A stretch of 6,220 bases of DNA from Streptococcus sp. (GTDB lineage: Bacteria; Bacillota; Bacilli; Lactobacillales; Streptococcaceae). Below, one piece after another: positions 1 to 4,924 of the stretch. Position numbers and translations under genes: made by a program. The DNA is taken from positions 1-6,220 of the forward strand of contig DOTL01000079.1 in the NCBI GenBank assembly GCA_003521145.1, written 5' to 3'. Below the pieces are notes generated by a model. It ran no database searches. It was not told the origin of the DNA and saw only the letters and a list, made by a program, of their open reading frames with translations. Every line of letters begins with the position of its first letter. Within the stretch, counting starts at the first letter, position 1.

Positions 1-74
1 CGTTCTCACGGGTGGTTTTGACTAATGGAAGATGAGTGTTTTTGTTTTCCTGAAGGCAGTTTAGGTCACTCTTT
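1..74. other. Gene-free edge with half of a possible hairpin
   Basis: No gene is supported here. The first bases, ending in ACGGGTGGTTTTG (8-20), look like the loop and right arm of a stem-loop whose left arm would lie before the window. The opening CGTTCTCACG would fit a TCTC loop closed by CGT/ACG. Such hairpins occur in intrinsic terminators and in the ends of IS200/IS605-type elements, and I cannot tell which applies. Nothing after position 20 resembles a terminator for the minus-strand gene that ends at 75. Confidence 0.2.
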
Positions 75-329
75 CTATGCTTTATTTTTTTCTTTCTCTC
101 TTGTTAGAAGAAAAATAGGCATAAAGAGGATTAGAGTACCAAAAGCGGACTTTAAATTAGTATCAATAATTGGTGTTCCTAATCGTACATGAAAGATAAG
201 GTTGATTAGGAGTATCAGAAGTAGGCTACTGATAAATCCAGCTAAAGCTATTTTTAAAAGTAAATAGTTATTCATTTTAGGTGATTGATTAGCAGTAGTA
301 TCATTTGTTCGATTTATGGTATGTTTCAT
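75..329 (-). CDS. Small two-helix membrane protein, likely bacteriocin immunity protein
   Basis: An 84-residue protein with a polar N-terminus (about residues 1-20), a hydrophobic segment at about 22-47, a second at about 60-76, and a charged tail REKEKNKA. This is a two-span membrane protein with no enzyme motif. It is the last gene of a minus-strand cluster whose two upstream genes encode double-glycine bacteriocin-like peptides. Small hydrophobic proteins in that place commonly protect the producer from its own two-peptide bacteriocin, so immunity is inferred from context and shape. The start is preceded by GAGG about 10 nt upstream of the ATG, and that site is partly buried in a short hairpin (341-355, CTCAAA/TTTGAG). 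Unlike its neighbours the frame is intact. It could instead be an unrelated small membrane protein; I do not recognise the exact family. Confidence 0.6.
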   Translation of the reverse strand: MKHTINRTNDTTANQSPKMNNYLLLKIALAGFISSLLLILLINLIFHVRLGTPIIDTNLKSAFGTLILFMPIFLLTREKEKNKA

Positions 330-376
330 GAGTTATCATCCTCAAAATCTTTGAGATATCAGGTGTGTTCTGTTAG

Positions 377-548
377 TTAGTGGGTGAGGTTATAGAAAGA
401 CTTACCTGCAGCATAGTAGCTAAGGTCATAAGTTAGTTTTGCAGCAGCAATGCCAACAGAAATAGCGGCCCCAAGGAACCACTCCACCTGATACAGCTTC
501 AAGTTCTTGAGTAGTCATGTGTTTACGATTGTTAATTGTCTTAGTCAT
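377..548 (-). pseudogene. Frameshifted double-glycine bacteriocin precursor
   Basis: Reading leftwards from ATG at 546-548, the first codons give a textbook double-glycine leader: MTKTINNRKH, MTTQ, then ELEAVSGG. Such leaders are removed by the peptidase domain of a dedicated ABC exporter. Directly after GG (codons at 483-488) the frame breaks and runs to a TGA at 426-428 through an implausible Cys/Trp-rich tail. In the other frame the sequence continues as WFLGAAISVGIAAAK, LTYDLSYYAAGK, SFYNLTH and a TAA at 377-379. That is a small, Gly/Ala-rich, amphipathic peptide typical of class II bacteriocins. One extra base near 482 (or two missing) explains the break. The repaired precursor would be about 56 residues. 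It sits between a second broken bacteriocin gene and the immunity-like gene, so the pair looks like the remains of a two-peptide bacteriocin. AAGGA lies 10 nt before the ATG; an out-of-frame ATG at 553-555 gives only four codons. Confidence 0.72.
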
Positions 549-567
549 TATTCATATGTCCTTCTTT

Positions 568-730
568 TTATCGTGCAGAGTCCATGTAGCCGTTGTAGGT
601 AGGCACCAAGGCAAATCATAGTTCCAATAGGTCCTGAAGCTAGGCAAAGTCCTCCAACGGCAAGGTTAGTCTTCCATCCGCCTCATGTTACTGAGGCTAG
701 GTCAGCTGACTTCATTTCTTTGTTAATCAT
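568..730 (-). pseudogene. Second bacteriocin-like precursor with in-frame stop and frameshift
   Basis: GGAG sits 7 nt before ATG 728-730. The reading is MINKEMKSADLASVT, then a TGA (683-685), then GGWKTNLAVGG, LCLASGPIGTMICLGAY. Leader plus Gly-Gly plus a Gly/Ala-rich mature part is the class II bacteriocin precursor pattern; the TGA falls exactly before the Gly-Gly and could be a GGA-to-TGA change. After GAY (around 598) the frame seems shifted by one base: the shifted frame reads YNGYMDSAR and stops at 568-570, just before the ribosome site of the next gene. The unshifted frame runs on to a TAA at 548-550 that overlaps the next ATG as TAATG. The TGA is seen directly; the second lesion is an interpretation. 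It was probably the partner peptide of the downstream gene. The family is not recognised beyond the leader type. Confidence 0.62.
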
Positions 731-780
731 TGTCATTCTCCTTTTTTTATTTTAGGTGAGTTTTTAAATCTCATACCCTC

Positions 781-810
781 TCACCACGAGCTGAGAGATA
801 TGTTAAACAT
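781..810 (-). CDS. Nine-codon ORF in the leader of the bacteriocin operon
   Basis: ATG 808-810 has a good Shine-Dalgarno (AAAGGAGA, 4 nt spacing) but encodes only MFNISLSSW before TGA. It lies about 50 nt upstream of the first bacteriocin pseudogene. Its codons run into a hairpin (CTCTCA / TGAGAG loop region, about 776-800), and its own start is inside another inverted repeat. It may be a regulatory leader peptide, the stub of a gene lost by deletion, or a chance ORF. Nothing in the nine residues identifies a function. Confidence 0.3.
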   Translation of the reverse strand: MFNISLSSW

Positions 811-840
811 GACTTCTCCTTTCAATAAAATCAGTCATGT
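807..840 (-). promoter_or_regulatory. Inverted repeat enclosing a ribosome binding site
   Basis: ACATGACT (807-814 on the plus strand) and AGTCATGT (833-840) form a perfect 8-bp stem around an 18-nt loop. On the minus-strand transcript the loop holds AAAGGAGA and the stem holds the ATG of the nine-codon ORF. A second inverted repeat (TAGCTT 844-849 / AAGCTA 864-869) lies just upstream in the same leader. The arrangement could control translation or protect the mRNA 5' end; this is inference from base pairing alone. Confidence 0.4.
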
Positions 841-876
841 CACTAGCTTTTGGTGCTTTCCTCAAGCTATGGATTT

Positions 877-923
877 ATTATAAGGTGTCCAGAAATAAAG
901 AAGTAGTGACATAAATGTCACCA
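877..923 (-). promoter_or_regulatory. Activator-type promoter with ComR-like palindrome
   Basis: On the minus strand a -10 TATAAT (877-882) lacks a proper -35. Instead, 23 nt upstream sits the perfect palindrome GTGACATTTATGTCAC (906-921), extended to a 20-bp imperfect palindrome (904-923). A T-rich tract (891-905) lies between box and -10. Known family facts: ComR of salivarius-group streptococci binds an approximately 20-bp palindrome built on GACA/TGTC half-sites followed by a T-rich stretch, and in S. salivarius ComR-family regulators (ScuR, SarF) also drive bacteriocin genes. Palindrome, spacing and the bacteriocin genes downstream all fit that model. The regulator itself is not in the window, so the assignment is inference. 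Confidence 0.55.
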
Positions 924-1021
924 TGATAAGTCTTATTCTTTATCGAAGTTTATACTGACAGAAGGAAATAATAGGGATTGATAGGGGATTGGTCTAGCTA
1001 GTCTTATCATAAGTTCTCTAC

Positions 1022-1049
1022 TTGCAATCACTTCAATTTATGGTATAAT
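1022..1049 (+). promoter_or_regulatory. Promoter of the SRP RNA gene
   Basis: TTGCAA (1022-1027), a 16-nt spacer, and a consensus TATAAT (1044-1049) with the extended element TGG directly before it. Transcription would start at about 1056-1057, where the SRP RNA begins. A strong constitutive promoter is expected for an abundant RNA. Confidence 0.8.
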
Positions 1050-1056
1050 ATTTTTC

Positions 1057-1135
1057 GGAGCAACATCTGTGCGTGAAGCGGGTCAGGGGAGGAATCCAGC
1101 AGCCCTAAGCGATTTCAGGTGTGTGCTCTTTTTTT
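1057..1135 (+). ncRNA. ffs: Signal recognition particle RNA (small bacterial type, scRNA/4.5S)
   Basis: RNA component of the signal recognition particle, which with Ffh carries ribosomes making membrane proteins to FtsY and the Sec translocon. The hallmark apical domain is present: GGTCAGGGGAGGAATCCAGC and AGCCC (1081-1105), folding into a GGAA tetraloop (1091-1094) closed by GGA/TCC, with the asymmetric internal loop below. The outer ends pair imperfectly (GAGCAACATCTG near 1058-1070 with CAGGTGTGTGCTC at 1116-1128). Seven T residues (1129-1135) follow, so the RNA stem itself serves as an intrinsic terminator. Length of about 79 nt and lack of an Alu domain match streptococcal 4.5S-like RNAs rather than the long Bacillus form. 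Exact ends are estimated to within a few bases. Confidence 0.93.
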
Positions 1136-1151
1136 GTGTCGAGGAGGATTT

Positions 1152-1991
1152 ATGGCCAAATTTAGTGTTTTTAAAGATCAAGAGAGTCTTTTTGCTTGTC
1201 CTATCTGTCAGGCACCAATGCATTTGGATTTGTCTAGCTTGGTTTGTCAGAATAGGCATACATTTAATATAGCTAAGCAGGGATTTGTCAATTTTTTGAG
1301 ACAGACTAAGGGAGATAAGCACTATGATATGGCTTCTTTTGAAAAGAGGAGCCAGATTTTAGCAGCAGGCTATTACGATCCTATCCTGGAGGTGATTTCA
1401 GAGCGCTTGCGTGATCTTCCTAAACACTCGAACGTGTTAGATGTTGCCTGTGGTGAAGGCTATTATAGCCGTCAGTTAGGTCAAGAGTTTGACAAGGATT
1501 TCATGGCCTTTGACTTGTCTAAGGATTCTATCCTTCTTGCGGCTCGTCAAAATCCTCAGAAAAATGTAGCTTGGTTTGTTGGTGATTTGGCTCAATTGCC
1601 CTTACGTGAACACGGTATCGATGTCATTTTAGATATCTTTTCACCAGCTAATTATCAAGAATTTGGAAGACTTTTGTCTGATCAGGGCTTGATTTTCAAG
1701 GTTATTCCTCACGAAGATCATCTTAAAGAGTTTCGCCAACTGTTACCGGAGGTGCAAGCTTATTCTAACCAGGATGTTCTGGAACATTTTCAAGAGTCCT
1801 GTGAGCTTTTGGAGCGTGTGACGATTGCTAAGACTTGGTCTATGCCATCAGAGCATGTTCAAACATTTGCTGAGATGACACCTCTTTTCTTCCATGCCAA
1901 TAAGGACACTTTGGACTTGACTTCAGTGATGCAATTAACCGTTGCAGGAGAACTGCTGATTGGCCGTATTAGAGATGATAAGCAATCCTAA
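1152..1991 (+). CDS. rlmA: 23S rRNA (guanine-N1)-methyltransferase RlmA(II)
   Basis: A 279-residue protein of the RlmA/TlrB family, which methylates N1 of G748 (type II, Gram-positive) in 23S rRNA helix 35 near the peptide exit tunnel, using SAM. An N-terminal zinc finger is visible: Cys16, Cys19, Cys32 and His36, with the 3-13-4 spacing seen in the family. The Rossmann SAM-binding motif VLDVACGEGYY follows at 95-105, then an acidic strand end FDLSKDS (119-125) and GDLAQLP (144-150). In pneumococci this methylation is known to affect binding of tylosin and telithromycin. The start at 1152 is chosen over the in-frame ATG at 1119 because GAGGAGG lies 4 nt upstream of 1152 and 1119 falls inside the SRP RNA. 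Only 16 bp separate it from the RNA's terminator, so it probably depends on read-through from the SRP RNA promoter. Confidence 0.93.
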   Translation: MAKFSVFKDQESLFACPICQAPMHLDLSSLVCQNRHTFNIAKQGFVNFLRQTKGDKHYDMASFEKRSQILAAGYYDPILEVISERLRDLPKHSNVLDVACGEGYYSRQLGQEFDKDFMAFDLSKDSILLAARQNPQKNVAWFVGDLAQLPLREHGIDVILDIFSPANYQEFGRLLSDQGLIFKVIPHEDHLKEFRQLLPEVQAYSNQDVLEHFQESCELLERVTIAKTWSMPSEHVQTFAEMTPLFFHANKDTLDLTSVMQLTVAGELLIGRIRDDKQS

Positions 1992-2010
1992 CAGTCGTTG
2001 GGATTTTTTT
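1984..2010 (+). terminator. Intrinsic terminator overlapping the rlmA stop codon
   Basis: AATCCTAAC (1984-1992) and GTTGGGATT (1997-2005) form a 9-bp stem with one G-U pair and an AGTC loop, followed by a seven-T run (2004-2010). The TAA stop of rlmA (1989-1991) is inside the left arm. Confidence 0.82.
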
Positions 2011-2033
2011 GATGGGAAAATATCTCAGTTAGC

Positions 2034-2062
2034 TTGTTTGGTCTTCCTAAAAGGTGTATGAT
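2034..2062 (+). promoter_or_regulatory. Candidate promoter of the HAD pseudogene
   Basis: TTGTTT (2034-2039), a 17-nt spacer and TATGAT (2057-2062) lie between the rlmA terminator and the HAD reading frame, predicting a start near 2069. The matches are fair (4/6 and 5/6), and no other promoter is evident in this gap. Confidence 0.45.
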
Positions 2063-2104
2063 GGGAGCAATAAGTAAGAAAGTTTCAGTAATGGGTAAAA
2101 AGCG

Positions 2105-2863
2105 ATGAAAAATAGAGCCTATAAGGACTACATTTTTGATTTTTATGGTACCTTGGTTGATATCCTAACCGATGAGAAGAATCCTGTGTTATGGGATACA
2201 TTAGGCCAGCTATATCAGGCTTATGGAGCGGCTTATGAAGGTGATGCTCTTAAAAAGACTTGTGCTAAGCACGTGGATCAGGCCCGTAAGGAGTTAATAG
2301 AGCTCAAAGGAGTTGCTTATCCAGAAATTGATTTAGCCCACATTTTTAACCAGCTTTATGTAGATGCTTGGCCTCAGTCTAGTAACTCTATCAGCCGGAT
2401 GATTGGGGAAATTTGATAGCCATGGTCTTTCGCGTCTTATCTCGAAAACATTTGACGGCTTATCCTCATACTAAGGAGGTTCTAGCCTTTCTTAAAGAGC
2501 AGGGCTGTCGTCTCTATCTCTTGTCCAATGCTCAAGCAGCCTTTACTAATGCTGAGATTGACCTAATGGCGTTAAGACCTTACTTTGATGCTATTTACCT
2601 GTCTTCGGATGTGGGTATCTGTAAGCCTCAACCTGAATTTTTAAAGCAAGTTTTGGATGATCATGGATCATGGGTTAAAGCCATCTGAGACTGTCATGGT
2701 GGGAAATGACTTGACGATTGATATTGCTGTGGCTGAGGCAGTTGGAATCGATGGTATCTTGCTCAATACCTTCCCTTATTCCCGTCGAGAACTGGAGAAT
2801 TCCCCAATCAAGCCAGACCGAGTGATTACTGACATAGAGGCTCTAAAGACAAATTTTACATAA
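2105..2863 (+). pseudogene. HAD-superfamily hydrolase (dehalogenase-like), broken by two frameshifts
   Basis: The conserved HAD order is present but split over two frames. Motif I FDFYGTLVD follows the start, with Tyr where many HAD phosphatases have the second Asp, as in 2-haloacid dehalogenases. Motif II LYLLSNAQ, the motif III lysine in CKPQPEF, and motif IV VGNDLTID follow in order. Lesion 1 lies near 2396-2398: the first frame ends at 2414-2416 after SRMIGEI, while the other frame reads DDWGNLIAMVFRVLSRK, so one base has been lost, probably a C from a CCC run. Lesion 2 is a 7-bp tandem duplication (ATCATGG, 2660-2673) that returns the sequence to the first frame just before GLKPSETVMVGND. 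Repaired, the protein would be about 250 residues, a normal length for soluble HAD hydrolases. The substrate is unknown. The ATG at 2105 has only a weak ribosome site. Three fragments could be translated, but none carries all catalytic motifs. Confidence 0.9.
2660..2673 (+). repeat. 7-bp tandem duplication causing a frameshift
   Basis: ATCATGG occurs twice back to back (2660-2666 and 2667-2673) inside the HAD pseudogene. Removing one copy restores DDHGLKPSETVMVGND, the expected run into motif IV. A size not divisible by three and its exact tandem form point to replication slippage. Confidence 0.9.
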
Positions 2864-2888
2864 AAATACACTCTATTTGGCAAAAGCA

Positions 2889-2917
2889 AAGACAATTATC
2901 AGAATTTTTGGTACAAT
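2889..2917 (+). promoter_or_regulatory. Promoter of dapH
   Basis: AAGACA (2889-2894), a 17-nt spacer and TACAAT (2912-2917) preceded by the extended element TGG (2909-2911). Predicted start is near 2924, leaving a short leader of about 25 nt with GGAG before the ATG at 2949. No lysine riboswitch or T-box fits in that leader. Confidence 0.6.
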
Positions 2918-2948
2918 AATTCCTAACTTTATGTGAATGGAGAATATA

Positions 2949-3647
2949 ATGACCGCACAAAAAATGTCTGCACAAGAAATTATCGCTTTTATCGGTAATG
3001 CTGAAAAGAAAACGAATGTTAAAGTAACTTTTGAAGGGGAATTGGCAACTGCTGTTCCAGCTTCTGTCACTAAACTTGGTAACGTTCTTTTCGGAGACTG
3101 GAAAGATATTGAACCACTTCTTGCTAACTTGACTGAAAACAAGGACTATGTTGTGGAACAAGATGGCCGTAATTCAGCCGTTCCGTTGCTTGATAAACGT
3201 CACCTTAATGCACGTATCGAACCAGGCGCTATCATCCGTGACCAAGTAACTATCGAAGACAATGCTGTTGTTATGATGGGTGCTGTTATCAATATCGGTG
3301 CTGAAATTGGTGCTGGTACTATGATTGATATGGGTGCTATTCTTGGTGGCCGTGCTACTGTTGGTAAAAACAGCCACATCGGTGCGGGTGCGGTCCTTGC
3401 TGGTGTAATTGAACCAGCTTCAGCAAATCCAGTTCGTATCGGTGACAACGTTCTTGTTGGTGCTAATGCTGTTGTTATTGAAGGTGTTCAAGTTGGTAAC
3501 GGTTCAGTCGTTGCTGCTGGAGCTATCGTTACTCAAGATGTTCCTGAAAATGTGGTTGTAGCTGGTGTTCCAGCTCGTATCATCAAGGAAATTGATGAAA
3601 AAACACAACAAAAAACAGCACTCGAAGACGCTTTGCGTAACTTGTAA
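2949..3647 (+). CDS. dapH: Tetrahydrodipicolinate N-acetyltransferase
   Basis: Transfers the acetyl group of acetyl-CoA to 2,3,4,5-tetrahydropyridine-2,6-dicarboxylate, the entry to the acetylated branch of diaminopimelate and lysine biosynthesis; cytoplasmic. The 232 residues match the usual streptococcal length (often labelled dapD there). An N-terminal domain (about 1-85) precedes a left-handed beta-helix of hexapeptide repeats (about 89-210): GAVINIGAEIGAGTMIDMGA, GKNSHIGAGAVLAGVIEP, then IGDNVLVGANAVVIEGVQVG. It closes with DVPENVVVAGVPARIIKEID. The start at 2949 is chosen over an in-frame ATG at 2937 because GGAG (2939-2942) overlaps the earlier ATG and is well spaced for the later one. 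Codon use is strongly biased to GGT, GCT, CGT and AAC, more than its neighbours, suggesting high expression. The deacetylase for its pathway is the next gene. Confidence 0.95.
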   Translation: MTAQKMSAQEIIAFIGNAEKKTNVKVTFEGELATAVPASVTKLGNVLFGDWKDIEPLLANLTENKDYVVEQDGRNSAVPLLDKRHLNARIEPGAIIRDQVTIEDNAVVMMGAVINIGAEIGAGTMIDMGAILGGRATVGKNSHIGAGAVLAGVIEPASANPVRIGDNVLVGANAVVIEGVQVGNGSVVAAGAIVTQDVPENVVVAGVPARIIKEIDEKTQQKTALEDALRNL

Positions 3648-3658
3648 CATATTGATAG

Positions 3659-3683
3659 TAGAGGCCTGTAGGGCCTCTATTTC
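3659..3683 (+). terminator. Hairpin after dapH, weak or partial terminator
   Basis: TAGAGGCC (3659-3666) and GGCCTCTA (3672-3679) form a perfect GC-rich 8-bp stem with a TGTAG loop. The following tract, TTTCT (3680-3684), is poor in T. With no convincing promoter before the next gene, it more likely reduces transcription into that gene, or trims the mRNA, than stops it fully. Confidence 0.6.
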
Positions 3684-3723
3684 TAGATTCTCTATAAAAT
3701 AAGACAATAAAAAGGATAAAAAC

Positions 3724-4857
3724 ATGACACTTGATTTAATTAAAATCAGACGAGACCTTCACCAAATTCCTGAAATTGGTTTGGAAGAGTTTAAAACTCA
3801 GGCTTATCTCTTAGAGCGTATTGCTGAAATGACTGAAGGTAAGGATTTTGTGGAGCAACGTACTTGGCGTACAGGAATTCTTGTCTATCTTCACGGGCAT
3901 ACTCCTGAAAAAACCATTGGTTGGCGTACAGATATTGATGGCCTCCCAATCGTAGAGGAAACAGGTCTTGACTTCCAGTCTACCCATGAAGGTCGTATGC
4001 ATGCTTGTGGACACGATATGCACATGACCACAGCGCTGGGTCTTTTGGACCAGATGCTTCAAGTACAGCCTAAAAATAACATGCTCTTCCTCTTCCAACC
4101 AGCCGAAGAAAATAAAGCTGGTGGTATGATTATGTATGAGGATGGTGCCTTTGGAGACTGGTTGCCAGATGAGTTCTATGGCCTCCACGTCCGTCCAGAT
4201 TTCAAGGTGGGTGATATTGCGACTAACACAAGCACTCTTTTTGCTGGAACTTGTGAAGTCCTCGTTACTTTCAAGGGGAAAGGTGGACATGCGGCCTTTC
4301 CACATGAGGCTAATGATGCCCTTGTAGCAGCTTCTTACTTTATTACTCAAGTTCAAACGATTGTCAGTCGTAATGTTGACCCTATTCAGGGTGGGGTAGT
4401 TACCTTTGGTTTTTTCCATGCAGGGACTACTAACAATGTTATTGCTGAAACTGCGGAGGTTTACGGAACTATTCGTACTCTTACTCAGGAAATGAGTCTC
4501 CTTATCCAGAAGCGCGTCCGCCAAATTGCAGAAGGCGTAGCAGCTAGCTTTGGTATGGAAGTAGATATCATGTTGAAACAAGGTGGATATCTTCCTGTGG
4601 AAAATAATCCAGCCTTGGCCAAAGAGTTGATGGCTTTCTTTGATGCTAGCCCAGAGGTAAACTTGATTGATTGTCCACCGGCTATGACTGGAGAAGATTT
4701 TGGTTATTTGCTTAGTAAAGTTCCTGGTGTCATGTTCTGGTTGGGAATCGACACGCCATATGCACTTCACCATCCTAAGATGTGTCCAAACGAAGATGCC
4801 CTTGCTTTTGCAGTGGCTGAAATCGGTAAGTTTCTCAAACACAAGGCAGAAGCCTAA
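3724..4857 (+). CDS. N-acetyl-diaminopimelate deacetylase (M20D peptidase family)
   Basis: Removes acetate from N-acetyl-LL-2,6-diaminopimelate to give LL-diaminopimelate (EC 3.5.1.47), the last step special to the acetylated branch; cytoplasmic. The 377-residue length fits the family (B. subtilis YkuR type). Metal-site motifs of M20D enzymes are visible: HACGHD (Cys95, His97), PAEEN (Glu128 as likely base, Glu129 as ligand), GLHV (His155) and LHHPK (His350). The lid or dimerisation domain occupies about 175-290 and starts with GKGGHAAFPH (185-194). M20D also includes hippurate and IAA-amino-acid hydrolases; the neighbouring dapH is what supports this substrate. The gene lies 76 nt after dapH across a hairpin, with AAGGA about 7 nt before the ATG, and is probably transcribed with dapH. 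The aminotransferase step is not encoded here. Confidence 0.92.
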   Translation: MTLDLIKIRRDLHQIPEIGLEEFKTQAYLLERIAEMTEGKDFVEQRTWRTGILVYLHGHTPEKTIGWRTDIDGLPIVEETGLDFQSTHEGRMHACGHDMHMTTALGLLDQMLQVQPKNNMLFLFQPAEENKAGGMIMYEDGAFGDWLPDEFYGLHVRPDFKVGDIATNTSTLFAGTCEVLVTFKGKGGHAAFPHEANDALVAASYFITQVQTIVSRNVDPIQGGVVTFGFFHAGTTNNVIAETAEVYGTIRTLTQEMSLLIQKRVRQIAEGVAASFGMEVDIMLKQGGYLPVENNPALAKELMAFFDASPEVNLIDCPPAMTGEDFGYLLSKVPGVMFWLGIDTPYALHHPKMCPNEDALAFAVAEIGKFLKHKAEA

Positions 4858-4874
4858 TCAGAGTCGATAAAGCT

Positions 4875-4910
4875 AAAAATCTACCAATTCTGACTTTTGG
4901 TAGATTTTTT
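4875..4910 (+). terminator. Strong intrinsic terminator after the deacetylase gene
   Basis: AAAAATCTACCAA (4875-4887) and TTGGTAGATTTTT (4897-4909) make a perfect 13-bp stem with a 9-nt loop and a six-T run. It closes the dapH transcript. The A-rich left side could also let it work in the opposite direction. Confidence 0.9.
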
Positions 4911-4918
4911 GATATGAT
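4890..4918 (+). promoter_or_regulatory. Promoter embedded in the terminator, giving a leaderless mRNA
   Basis: CTGACT (4890-4895, in the terminator loop), a 17-nt spacer and TATGAT (4913-4918). The predicted first base is about 4925, which is the A of the next gene's ATG. There is no Shine-Dalgarno in the few bases before that ATG, which agrees with a leaderless transcript. Confidence 0.5.
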
Positions 4919-4924
4919 AAACCT

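Noticed and set aside
683..685. TGA read as selenocysteine or tryptophan in the bacteriocin leader
   Set aside because: No selenocysteine insertion structure is seen and streptococci use the standard code for TGA; a nonsense mutation is simpler.
877..1000. BlpR/ComE-type direct-repeat box for the bacteriocin promoter
   Set aside because: I see no pair of direct repeats at the spacing expected of those regulators; the only strong element is the GACA/TGTC palindrome.
1119..1151. Earlier in-frame ATG for rlmA
   Set aside because: It lies inside the SRP RNA and its terminator and has no ribosome site; GAGGAGG directly precedes the ATG at 1152.
1069..1322. Open frames on both strands across the SRP RNA
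   Set aside because: They overlap the structured RNA and the 5' end of rlmA in wrong frames and show no protein-like features.
2390..2680. Programmed frameshifting or two separate small proteins in the HAD region
   Set aside because: There is no slippery site; the second break is an exact 7-bp duplication whose removal restores the family sequence, so mutation explains it.
2937..2948. Earlier in-frame ATG for dapH
   Set aside because: The Shine-Dalgarno GGAG overlaps this ATG and is correctly spaced for the ATG at 2949, which also gives the usual 232-residue protein.
3693..3698. TATAAA as a -10 promoter for the deacetylase gene
   Set aside because: No -35-like hexamer at 16-18 nt upstream, where the dapH hairpin lies, and no TG extension.
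3811..4842. Long minus-strand open frame (343 codons) opposite the deacetylase gene
   Set aside because: It lies wholly antisense to a gene with clear M20D motifs, has no ribosome site or family features, and its composition is that of a complement of biased codons.
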